DNA of 64,000 nt from Marinobacter salarius (GTDB taxonomy: Bacteria > Pseudomonadota > Gammaproteobacteria > Pseudomonadales > Oleiphilaceae): assembly GCF_032922745.1 (NCBI RefSeq), contig NZ_CP136693.1, positions 3,844,001-3,908,000 of the forward strand. The letters run 5' to 3'. Below, piece after piece: positions 35,873 through 43,816 of this stretch. The first letter of the stretch is position 1, and each line of letters opens with the position of its first letter. The notes beneath the pieces are model-generated. The model did not search any database and was not told the origin of the DNA. It saw only the letters and a list, made by a program, of their open reading frames with translations. Made by a program: the position numbers and the translations under genes.

Positions 35873-36985
35873 TCAGGATACCGTCTGCTGGCCCAGAGTT
35901 GCACTGATCACTTTGTAATATTTCATTTGCAGTTCACTGAGCCGCCAATCTCCGGGCCTACAAGTCTCCGGTGGTTGATGTATTAAGCGGCTTAGCAGAC
36001 CGGCCGCGGCGTCAGCCTCCGCCGCTGGATTATCCACGTGACTGGCATAGCGTTGCGCCGCTGGTACATATTCCGGGTAGGCCAGCCGGTCTGGCGTCAA
36101 CGCTACGCAGCCTGATGCCATAGCTTCCAACACCGACAATCCCTGGAAATCATGAAGGGCGGTGGAGATAGCCACATCAGCTTCGCCCAGCAAACGGTCA
36201 TAATCCGCCCTGCTCTGCAGGTATCCCCAGTTCACTATGCGCTCCCGGTGTCGCTCTCGTATACCACCGAATGCCTCGGGCTCCTTGCGAAACTGCTCCC
36301 CTACCACACTCAACCGGAAGTCCTGGCCGACGTCGGCAAGCGAATCCAGCAACAGAGACAGCCGATCTGGCGCCTTGTCGTATTCCCATCGATGGTTCCA
36401 CAGGAGATGGGGGCACCGAGCGTTGATCGATGTCTCCCTGTCGACAAACAGGCGGTCTTCGATCGGCACAGGAACGACCTGGGATTTCCTGCCAATACCA
36501 TCCAGCAGGCCATCGGGGAGCCCGTCCGGCATCATTTCCAGGAAGCGGCGGGCGCCATCCAGAAAGCTGTCCCGGTTCCACGCGCTGTTGAACAGCACTT
36601 TATCGGCGGCAACGGCACTGTAGAGATTGACGATTTTGGGCTCGGCACTGGAATGCTGCCGGCCGGAATCCGGGTAGGCAAACTGGTTCTCATGCATGTA
36701 GAGAATCGTAGGCGTACGCGCCAGATGAGGATGGAACCCCTTCAGGGACGCCAGATCCACCATGGAGGTCACCACCAAGAGATCATAGTGGGCCTTTAGC
36801 GCCGGCTCCTGCAGCCAGGTCAGCGCGTTGCCGCGAATTCGCCAGCGGAAGAAGCGGGGCGGGAGCGCCAGCACCTCCCAATCGAAATCGGGCTGGCTGG
36901 CCACCAGTTGTTCACGCCAGCGTTGATGGCTGCCGGCGTCGTAGGCGGACAATAGTAAAATGCGGGGCTGAGCTGTCGATGGCAT
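35873..36985 (-). CDS. tRNA-queuosine mannosyltransferase-like GT4 glycosyltransferase (DUF3524/GTDC1 type)
   Basis: The N-terminal DUF3524 domain is recognisable: ILLLSAYDAGSHQRWREQL, WEVLALPPRFFRWRIRGNA, then ILYMHENQFAYPD. A GT4 C-terminal domain follows, with EADVAISTALHDFQGLSVLEAMASGC, the nucleotide-sugar-binding segment. The animal member GTDC1 (QTMAN) mannosylates queuosine in tRNA-Asp; bacterial members are annotated by this similarity. Here it sits 15 bases behind a GH13_18 phosphorylase in a glucosylglycerate operon, so a role in solute metabolism is an alternative. 370 residues. Confidence 0.78.
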   Translation of the reverse strand: MPSTAQPRILLLSAYDAGSHQRWREQLVASQPDFDWEVLALPPRFFRWRIRGNALTWLQEPALKAHYDLLVVTSMVDLASLKGFHPHLARTPTILYMHENQFAYPDSGRQHSSAEPKIVNLYSAVAADKVLFNSAWNRDSFLDGARRFLEMMPDGLPDGLLDGIGRKSQVVPVPIEDRLFVDRETSINARCPHLLWNHRWEYDKAPDRLSLLLDSLADVGQDFRLSVVGEQFRKEPEAFGGIRERHRERIVNWGYLQSRADYDRLLGEADVAISTALHDFQGLSVLEAMASGCVALTPDRLAYPEYVPAAQRYASHVDNPAAEADAAAGLLSRLIHQPPETCRPGDWRLSELQMKYYKVISATLGQQTVS

Positions 36986-37000
36986 CCGCGCATTCTGCCA

Positions 37001-38731
37001 TCATTCCCGGTTCGACAACCACACACTTTGATAGGGCTTGAGAGTCAGGCTGCCAGACAGATCGTCAATCTTCAGGCCGGAGATCAGGTCCTGCCACTGG
37101 TCGGTTCCTATCAGGTTAATGTCTCCAAGAGACACCTGCTGGACCTCATCGGTGATGTTGTGAATGCAGAAGATCGACTGGTCACGACGCATACTCTGGC
37201 GCCAGAAGCCGAACAGCTGCAAGCCGAGGTGCAGGGTGAACTGGGTGGCATTGGGGTGGAATGCTGGCTGCTTGCGGCGAATGGCAATCAGCCGCTTGAG
37301 CTCGGCGAACACTTTATGGTGATGGCCCAGCGGATCCGCCAGCTCAGCTTCCAAAGTGTCCAGGTTCCACTGCCCACGGTTAATGGAACGCAAGCGACCG
37401 GTGTTCTCCACCCGCTCATGGTCGTTCTCAGTGCCCAGCAGGCTGTGGATGTAGAACGCAGGAATCCCTTCCAGGGCCAGCATAACGGTATGAGCGCAGA
37501 TAAAGCGGTGCAACTGCCAATGGTCAGCACCTTTCTCCGCTGTTCCCTTTAAGGCGTCAAACAGTGCCACGTTCATTTCATAGGGCTGATCCTGGCCATC
37601 CGGCGTGCGCCGATAGGAGACTTTACCGCCGAAGGATTCCATGGTGTTGATCAGCCGTAGCTTTTCTTCTTCCGTCAACAGGCCGTCCGTTGGGCGCAGG
37701 CCAACACCGTCATGGGAGGCAATGAAGTTAAGGTAGGTGGTGCCCATCTGCGCCGGCGGCATGCTCATCAGCCAGGTTTTCAGATGGCGGCAGTTGCCGG
37801 TGACCAGCGTGTTGATCAGCAACGGCGGCAGTGAAAAGTTGTAGATCACATGGGCTTCGTTGGCGTTGCCGAAGTAGGTCAGATTCTCGCGGTTGGGAAC
37901 GTTGGTTTCCGTAATGACAACGCTCTCGGGGGTGTGGTGTTCGATCAACAGGCGCAGAACCTTGATCAGTTCGTGGGTTTGCTGCAGGTGAATGGACGGC
38001 GTACCAACCTCTTTCCATAGAAAAGCCACCGCGTCGAGTCGGAAAATGGTCACGCCCCGCTCGAGATAGTAGCGGATGATGCCCACGAACTCATTCAGCA
38101 CCTGGGGGTTTGCAAAATTCAGGTCCACCTGATCTTCACTGAAAGTACACCAGACGTAACGTTCGCCATCCTCTGTCTGTACAGCGTTAAGCAAAGGGGA
38201 TGTGCGGGGCCGGACCACAGCGCTCAAATCGTCCGACGGTCTGGCCTCGAAGAAGTAATCCTTACCCGGATCAATCCGTTTTCTGAAATTCTCGAACCAT
38301 CGACTGCGGGCGGACATGTGATTGATCACCAGGTCCGCCATCAGTTTGTAGTCGTCAGCTATTCGCTCGATGTCCGCCCAATCGCCATGGGATTCATTGA
38401 CCGCCAGATAATCCATTACGGAAAAGCCGTCGTCCGAGCTGTAGGGGAAAAACGGCAAGATATGCACGGCGGATACAGTGTCTTTCAGGCAGTCGTCGAG
38501 AAACTGGTTCAGGGTCCGAAGTGGCTTCTCACCCTTGCGTTGGACGGTGTCCGCATAAGTGATCAGCATGACATCGGCTTCGTCCCAATTGTTCTGGTGG
38601 GCCGGGGGCGCCGGGGTCAACGCTGCCAACCCCATGGTTGCGAGCAGCTGATCTGCAAGGAAGCCCGTATCGATTGCCGGGTAAACCACATCCAGCATCG
38701 TGGAGAGCTTGTGATGCAGGGTATTGCTCAT
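37001..38731 (-). CDS. GH13_18 glycoside phosphorylase, probably glucosylglycerate phosphorylase
   Basis: A 576-residue sucrose-phosphorylase-family enzyme. The nucleophile Asp lies in FRLDAVAFLWKE and the acid/base Glu in VVITETNVP; ASHDGVGLRPTDGLL and HILPFFPYSSDDGFSVMDY are subfamily motifs. GH13_18 includes sucrose, glucosylglycerate and glucosylglycerol phosphorylases. Its position one base after a glucosyl-3-phosphoglycerate synthase favours glucosylglycerate as substrate, giving glucose 1-phosphate and glycerate. The ATG at 38731 (MSNTLHHKLSTML) is used; the longer frame runs into the synthase gene. Confidence 0.83.
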   Translation of the reverse strand: MSNTLHHKLSTMLDVVYPAIDTGFLADQLLATMGLAALTPAPPAHQNNWDEADVMLITYADTVQRKGEKPLRTLNQFLDDCLKDTVSAVHILPFFPYSSDDGFSVMDYLAVNESHGDWADIERIADDYKLMADLVINHMSARSRWFENFRKRIDPGKDYFFEARPSDDLSAVVRPRTSPLLNAVQTEDGERYVWCTFSEDQVDLNFANPQVLNEFVGIIRYYLERGVTIFRLDAVAFLWKEVGTPSIHLQQTHELIKVLRLLIEHHTPESVVITETNVPNRENLTYFGNANEAHVIYNFSLPPLLINTLVTGNCRHLKTWLMSMPPAQMGTTYLNFIASHDGVGLRPTDGLLTEEEKLRLINTMESFGGKVSYRRTPDGQDQPYEMNVALFDALKGTAEKGADHWQLHRFICAHTVMLALEGIPAFYIHSLLGTENDHERVENTGRLRSINRGQWNLDTLEAELADPLGHHHKVFAELKRLIAIRRKQPAFHPNATQFTLHLGLQLFGFWRQSMRRDQSIFCIHNITDEVQQVSLGDINLIGTDQWQDLISGLKIDDLSGSLTLKPYQSVWLSNRE

Positions 38732-38732
38732 G

Positions 38733-39953
38733 CTACCGATACTCCTCGTTGTCCAGCTCCACAGCCTCGAGAAGCTGCTGCTTGATATCCGGAATGGCAC
38801 TGGTGACGCGATTCCAGCTCGGAATAAACGGTGTGTCCATGGGGTTGTCCAGAAAGTAGGCCCCTGCCCGCATGACATTCTGGGCAAACAACTCCACCGC
38901 TTTCTCTTCCTTGTGCCGGTCAAAGCTCAGTCCGTTAATCACCGCATCGCTCTGATAGGTTTCGACAAAGTCCAGGGCAATGCGGAAATAGGCCGCCTTG
39001 ATGGTGCGGAACTTTTCGTTGGAGAAGATTTCGCCATTGGTGGCCAGCTTGCGGAACAAGGCCTTGCTGATGTCCGTGCTCATTTTGGACAGGCCGCGGC
39101 TGGCGTCTTCCGGCGATAACTCCTGATGCTTGTGATCGTAGGTGTCAGCGATGTCTACCTGGCAAAGGCGATTGGTGGCGTAGTTGCGCTTCATTTCAGA
39201 AAGCACGCCCACTTCCAGCCCCCAGTCGCTGGGAATGCGCAGGTCGTTGATGACATCGGTCCGGAACGAGAACTCCCCCGCCAGGGGATACCGGTAGCTG
39301 TCGAGATAGTCCAGGAAATCGCTGGGGCCGCAGACCTTCTTCAGCGCGCGGATCAGCGGTGTGACCAGCAGCCGGCTGACACGGCCATTCATTGTTCCAT
39401 CCGCTACCCGGGCGTAATAGCCCTTGCAGAACATGTAATTGAAACCGGGATTGGCCACCGGGTAGATCAGCCTTGCCACCAAGTCACGGGAATAAGTCAG
39501 GATGTCACAGTCGTGAAGAGCAACGGACTTACTGTTCCCCGCGGCAAGAACATAACCAAAGCAGTACCAGACGTTCCGCCCCTTGCCCATTTCCGTAGGC
39601 GCCAGGTTTTGTTCCCGCAGCTGCATATCCAGCGCCTTCAGTCGGGGGCCATCATTCCAGAGCACGCGCACATGCTGGGGCAGTTCGGAGAAATACGCCA
39701 GGGCGTGACGGTATTCCTGCTCGTTGGCACGGTCCAGGCCGATGACGATCTGCTCAAGGTACGGCACCTTGGCGAGTTCTTTCACAATATTCTTGAGGGC
39801 CGGACCTTCCAGCTCAGAGTACAGGGATGGCAGCACCAGCGACATCGGTCGCTCTTTGCGGAACTCCATGAGTTCCTGCTCCAGCTCTTCCACCGGCCGT
39901 CGGCACAGGTTATGAAGGGTTGTGATGATGCCGTTCTGGTAAAAGTCGCCCAT
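38733..39953 (-). CDS. gpgS: Glucosyl-3-phosphoglycerate synthase (GT81)
   Basis: The enzyme joins glucose from a nucleotide sugar to 3-phosphoglycerate. The GT-A fold shows LVLPSLYSELEGPALKNIV at the N-terminus, the metal-binding DCD in ALHDCDILTY, and the GT81 segment YRYPLAGEFSFRTDVINDL. It has 406 residues. AGGAGA precedes the ATG. It is followed by the GH13_18 gene and preceded by a phosphatase, together forming synthesis and breakdown of glucosylglycerate, a compatible solute made under salt stress or nitrogen limitation. Confidence 0.87.
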   Translation of the reverse strand: MGDFYQNGIITTLHNLCRRPVEELEQELMEFRKERPMSLVLPSLYSELEGPALKNIVKELAKVPYLEQIVIGLDRANEQEYRHALAYFSELPQHVRVLWNDGPRLKALDMQLREQNLAPTEMGKGRNVWYCFGYVLAAGNSKSVALHDCDILTYSRDLVARLIYPVANPGFNYMFCKGYYARVADGTMNGRVSRLLVTPLIRALKKVCGPSDFLDYLDSYRYPLAGEFSFRTDVINDLRIPSDWGLEVGVLSEMKRNYATNRLCQVDIADTYDHKHQELSPEDASRGLSKMSTDISKALFRKLATNGEIFSNEKFRTIKAAYFRIALDFVETYQSDAVINGLSFDRHKEEKAVELFAQNVMRAGAYFLDNPMDTPFIPSWNRVTSAIPDIKQQLLEAVELDNEEYR

Positions 39954-39982
39954 GGCGGCTCTCCTGTGGTTAATACCCGGTT

Positions 39983-40786
39983 TCAGTAACCGTACTCAAT
40001 CAGCAGATTCAGCACGCATTCGTTCCACCCCGCCGGGCCGGCCTTGATGGACCGTATCGCCCGGCTCTGTGATGGCAGGGATACGCTTTCGGAGTGAGCG
40101 CCCCGTACGACAACCGCGATATCCGCTTCCTCCAACATGTGTTGGTCGTTGGGGCTGTCGCCCAGTGCAATGACAACCAACTGATCCGGTATAAAGTGTT
40201 CCCTGTATTTGCCCAGCAAAAACCGGACCCCATCGGCTTTGTCGAAGGTACCCATGGCATGGAGAAAGCGCCCGCCCTGCACCAGGCGGCAGTCGTGTTC
40301 ATCCAGTTTCTCGCGAAATCTGGCCAGCGAATCCTCGTCTCCTTCCCACAGCAGCGGCTCTGTGCCGGCGCGGTCTTTCGCCAGTTCTGCTTCCGGTTCA
40401 GAGAGATTGGCATGCCCAGCCAACTCCGCCGGGCTCATATCCGCAAAACTGCGGAACTGAAAACCCTCAGCCCGGCATTCCGCCAGCAATGCCAACACCT
40501 CGCCCCGGGATGCCCCAAAACTCCGCACTTGCTCGGGGCCCGGTCCAAAACAGTTCGCGGGGATAATGACGGCGGCACCATTTTCAACAATGAAAGGCGC
40601 CGTGTTTCCCAGTTGCTCCCGCACGGCCCGTATCTCTCCAGCGGTTTTACTGGAATTGAGCACCACCGGAATATTCGACGCCGCCAACCGCTGAAGCGCT
40701 GGTTTCGCGGGTGACCAGCCGTAACTGTCGTGGTCCAGAAGCGTGCCATCCAGATCAGAAAACAGGAGCAGTCGGGGTTTAGGCAT
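39983..40786 (-). CDS. HAD-family glucosyl/mannosyl-3-phosphoglycerate phosphatase
   Basis: A 267-residue HAD type IIB phosphatase of the mannosyl-3-phosphoglycerate phosphatase family. The nucleophile motif is LLFSDLDGTLLDHD, motif II/III is at VVLNSSKTAGEI, and the C-terminal metal motif is ALGDSPNDQHML. It should remove phosphate from glucosyl-3-phosphoglycerate made by the next gene. The ATG at 40786 has GAGGA seven bases upstream and is preferred over one at 40807. First gene of the operon. Confidence 0.86.
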   Translation of the reverse strand: MPKPRLLLFSDLDGTLLDHDSYGWSPAKPALQRLAASNIPVVLNSSKTAGEIRAVREQLGNTAPFIVENGAAVIIPANCFGPGPEQVRSFGASRGEVLALLAECRAEGFQFRSFADMSPAELAGHANLSEPEAELAKDRAGTEPLLWEGDEDSLARFREKLDEHDCRLVQGGRFLHAMGTFDKADGVRFLLGKYREHFIPDQLVVIALGDSPNDQHMLEEADIAVVVRGAHSESVSLPSQSRAIRSIKAGPAGWNECVLNLLIEYGY

Positions 40787-41084
40787 GGCAATGTCCTCAT
40801 TACTCATGAAGCGTGATTCGTTTTCGACCTTTTCTTTGAGTTCGCCCTGTTTTGGTGCGACCAGAGAGCGACCCTGTCACTTGTGCTCCTGCGGGGTGCG
40901 CCATGTCAATACGCTCTCCATCAAGGGCGCACGCACCATGCAACCGTTCCGGGGCTTGTCGAAGGCCGGAATAGCGGTCTCCCTGTTGGTTGGTGTTGAG
41001 TTTTGCAGTTTTTGTACCAATTGGAGTAATGGGCGATGGTTATGTGGTTTGTGAGCGATTGGGGTTATCTGGGACACTGATGCT
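40787..41084. promoter_or_regulatory. Divergent intergenic region, glucosylglycerate operon / selO
   Basis: This 298-base stretch lies between divergent start codons and must hold the promoters for both directions. I see no credible gene, no strong hairpin and no unmistakable -10/-35 pair. The selO side is T-rich (AGTTTTGCAGTTTTTGTACC at about 41000), where a promoter could lie. Confidence 0.35.
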
Positions 41085-42539
41085 ATGAGCAGCAATCATT
41101 TTAAAGTCGAACATCGTTATCTTGAGCTACCGGACAGCTTTTATACCCGGGTGCAGCCAACGCCGCTAAAGGATGCGCGGATGGTGTGTTTTAACCACGA
41201 TCTGGCCAGGGAGATGGGTTTTCACGCTGAGAACCCCGAGGACTGGACCGGCATCGGTGCAGGGACGGAATTGCTGGAAGGGATGGACCCGGTAGCAATG
41301 AAGTACACGGGGCATCAGTTCGGGATGTATAACCCAGACCTAGGCGATGGCCGCGGACTGCTACTTTGGGAGACGACGGGGCCTGACGGTCGACGTTGGG
41401 ACTGGCACCTGAAAGGGGCTGGGATGACGCCCTATTCCCGGTTCGGGGATGGCAAGGCGGTGCTGCGTTCCACGATCCGCGAGTACCTGTGCAGCGAGGC
41501 GATGGCAGGGCTGGGAATTCCCACCACGCGGGCGTTGTTCATGGTGAGCGCGAAAGACCCGGTGCGGCGTGAGTCGATTGAGACGGCGGCAGCGTTGGTG
41601 CGGGTGGCCCAGACGCACATCCGATTCGGGCATTTTGAGTTTGCGGCGCATCATGAGGGCGAACAGGCCCTGAAAACGCTGATTGAGCATGTGATTGCCC
41701 TGCACTTCCCTCACCTGATCAACCTCCCGGAGGACGAACGCTATCAACGCTGGTATGTCGAGGTAGTTGAGCGCACGGCGCGGATGATTGCCGACTGGCA
41801 GGCCGTGGGGTTCTGCCATGGGGTGATGAACAGCGACAACATGTCGATTATCGGGGATACCTTTGACTACGGCCCCTATGCCTTCCTGGACGATTTCGAC
41901 GCCGGTTACATCTGCAATCATACCGACCAGGGCGGACGCTACGCCTACAATCGCCAACCCAATACCGGGTTTGTGAACTGTCAGTACCTTGCGAACGCGC
42001 TGCTTCCGATCATGAACGAGGACGACGTAAGGCGGGGACTACGGCGTTACGAGCTCGCCTACAACGAACGCTTCCTGCAGAACATGCGGGATAAGTTGGG
42101 GCTGGCCCAGGAAGACGAATCCGACCTCGGCCTGATTATGGATACCTTCAGCATGCTGCACGAGCACCATGTGGACTACACACTGTTTTTCCGGGGGCTA
42201 TCCAACCTCACATCGAAAGGCTCTTCGCCGATCCGCGACCTGTTTGTAGACCGCAGTGTGGCGGATGGATGGCTCGAGCGGTATGAACAGCGCCTGCAGT
42301 CCGAAACCCGCGCCCACGACGAGCGGGAATACCGGATGCGGAAGGTGAACCCGAAGTACATTCTGAGGAACTATCTGGCCCAGCAGGTGATCCTGGAAGC
42401 CCAGAACGGCGACTACGAGCCGATGAAGGAGTTGCTGAAGGTCTTGAAGAAGCCGTTCGATGAACAGCCGGAATTCGAACAATACTCAGCGCCTCCCCCG
42501 GACTGGGGGAAGCACCTGAGTATCAGTTGTTCTTCCTGA
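41085..42539 (+). CDS. selO: Protein adenylyltransferase SelO (YdiU), cysteine form
   Basis: SelO is a pseudokinase-fold enzyme that transfers AMP from ATP to protein hydroxyl groups and is linked to redox control. The motifs YTGHQFGMYNPDLGDGRGLLL, LKGAGMTPYSRFGDGKAVLRS and FCHGVMNSDNMSI are diagnostic. Length is 484 residues. Eukaryotic SelO has a C-terminal selenocysteine; here the tail reads SISCSS, so a normal cysteine codon takes that place and no recoding is needed. It is the last ordinary chromosomal gene before the AT-rich retron island. Confidence 0.95.
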   Translation: MSSNHFKVEHRYLELPDSFYTRVQPTPLKDARMVCFNHDLAREMGFHAENPEDWTGIGAGTELLEGMDPVAMKYTGHQFGMYNPDLGDGRGLLLWETTGPDGRRWDWHLKGAGMTPYSRFGDGKAVLRSTIREYLCSEAMAGLGIPTTRALFMVSAKDPVRRESIETAAALVRVAQTHIRFGHFEFAAHHEGEQALKTLIEHVIALHFPHLINLPEDERYQRWYVEVVERTARMIADWQAVGFCHGVMNSDNMSIIGDTFDYGPYAFLDDFDAGYICNHTDQGGRYAYNRQPNTGFVNCQYLANALLPIMNEDDVRRGLRRYELAYNERFLQNMRDKLGLAQEDESDLGLIMDTFSMLHEHHVDYTLFFRGLSNLTSKGSSPIRDLFVDRSVADGWLERYEQRLQSETRAHDEREYRMRKVNPKYILRNYLAQQVILEAQNGDYEPMKELLKVLKKPFDEQPEFEQYSAPPPDWGKHLSISCSS

Positions 42540-42599
42540 TATGCAACCTACGCCAACAAGACCCATCTGCCACTTGATTTCATAAAGGAATTTGGGTAC

Positions 42600-42800
42600 T
42601 TTCTAACCATACTAGCGACTAGGAGTATCTCCAGTCATTAAGCTAGTCACTACGCCGCTTTGAGCAATGTTACACTGGGCGCCGCTCTGATTTCTTTGTC
42701 ACACATTGAGTCATCGGCGTCGGCTGTAATTTCGGACCATGGAAACCATGGGATGACGCCCACGCCCAAACCTGATTACGCTCTCTATCCTCTAGGTCTT
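42600..42800 (+). ncRNA. Candidate retron msr-msd non-coding RNA
   Basis: The 319-base gap between selO and the reverse transcriptase has no credible gene but is rich in structure. TAGC at 42613-42616 is followed by a stem GACTAG (42617-42622) / CTAGTC (42643-42648) holding a GGAG-TAT-CTCC mini-hairpin and CATTAAG, a layout like an msr with its branching G (candidate 42615). Next come stems 42679-42684/42715-42720 and 42716-42721/42755-42760, the latter enclosing a perfect CCATGG-AAA-CCATGG hairpin (42737-42751), as expected for an msd. I could not find a convincing a1/a2 pair, so the boundaries are approximate. Confidence 0.5.
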
Positions 42801-42858
42801 CTTTCCGATACACGCAAAGTTAAGCACTTAGTTCCTCAGCCTAATTAGACCACAATTT

Positions 42859-43815
42859 ATGAAAACTCCCGCTAAGAGACCATTAAAAGAAGCGTTCACA
42901 TCGACCTTTCACGATAGATATAGCTTCAATCATTTCCTTTCTACGTCAACAACCGGTGAATGTGGCTTCATTGAGCTAAAAAATAAAAAAATAGCCAGCC
43001 CAAGCAAGAAACTCAAGGATTTCCATAAATTCGTCAATAAGACGATACTAGAGTTTCTTGAAATCAACGAAGAAGTTGTATTTTCTTATCGAAAAGGAAA
43101 AAACATACTTAGTGCTATAGAAAAACATTCACAAAGCACAAATTTTTTTCAGACCGACATTTCCAACTTCTTCGAAAGCATAAGCTTATCCGATGTAAAA
43201 AATACTATAGAAGATAACACCACAAAACTGCCTGTCTCAGACATTGAAAACTATATTGACCACATTTCAGATCTAATTACGATTGACGAAAAATTACCGG
43301 TCGGATTTTCAACTTCTCCAGTTTTAAGCAACGCAGTTCTATTTAACTTTGACAACGAACTCAATCAATACTGTGAAACTTCCAGCATTCATTACTCACG
43401 TTATTCAGATGACATAATATTATCTTCAAATAGAAAAAGCTCGTTAATAGAGGCGTCAGAGAAAATTCAGATTTTACTATCGAAATATTTCTCTGGCCGG
43501 ATTAATATCAACAAATCAAAAACCAAATTCAACCACAAGGGTAACAGAGTCAAGATACTTGGCATACTAATACTGCCAAATGGAAATGTAACTGTTGACA
43601 ACTCAATCAAAGAAGATGTAGAAATAAAACTACACTTTTTCTTGAATGACAGGAAAGCTCTAGAGAGCTATTCAGGTCCCGACTTTGAGCACACAATTTC
43701 GAAACTATCTGGAACCCTAAACTTTATAAGCACCATTGATAGTCACTACTTAGACAAGCTTAGAAAAAAATATGGTAACACAACGATAGATATGTTCTTA
43801 CATAAGTCGGTCTAA
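42859..43815 (+). CDS. Retron-type reverse transcriptase
   Basis: A 318-residue RT. In order: FSYRKGKNI, FFQTDISNFFESIS (catalytic Asp of motif A), LPVGFSTSPVLSN (motif B), HYSRYSDDIILSS (the YxDD active site as YSDD), NKSKTKF and RVKILGILI (the retron-like G-L segment). Size and motif set match retron RTs rather than group II intron or DGR enzymes: no maturase or HNH domain is present. It is AT-rich with lysine- and asparagine-rich coding, unlike both flanks. An effector gene begins one base after its stop. Confidence 0.9.
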   Translation: MKTPAKRPLKEAFTSTFHDRYSFNHFLSTSTTGECGFIELKNKKIASPSKKLKDFHKFVNKTILEFLEINEEVVFSYRKGKNILSAIEKHSQSTNFFQTDISNFFESISLSDVKNTIEDNTTKLPVSDIENYIDHISDLITIDEKLPVGFSTSPVLSNAVLFNFDNELNQYCETSSIHYSRYSDDIILSSNRKSSLIEASEKIQILLSKYFSGRININKSKTKFNHKGNRVKILGILILPNGNVTVDNSIKEDVEIKLHFFLNDRKALESYSGPDFEHTISKLSGTLNFISTIDSHYLDKLRKKYGNTTIDMFLHKSV

Positions 43816-43816
43816 C

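Noticed and set aside
41085..42539. A selenocysteine codon in selO
   Set aside because: The C-terminal position is an ordinary cysteine codon and the frame ends normally.
42558..42800. AAGACC (42558) and GGTCTT (42795) as the retron a1/a2 pair
   Set aside because: Only six bases, and the first arm lies about 50 bases from the candidate branching G; likely chance.
42660..42848. A 62-codon frame just before the reverse transcriptase
   Set aside because: It has no ribosome site or family signal, and the region is better explained as structured retron RNA.
42859..43815. Group II intron or DGR reverse transcriptase
   Set aside because: No maturase or HNH domain, no intron domain V-like context, and no template or variable repeat next to it; the partner ATPase-TOPRIM fits a retron.
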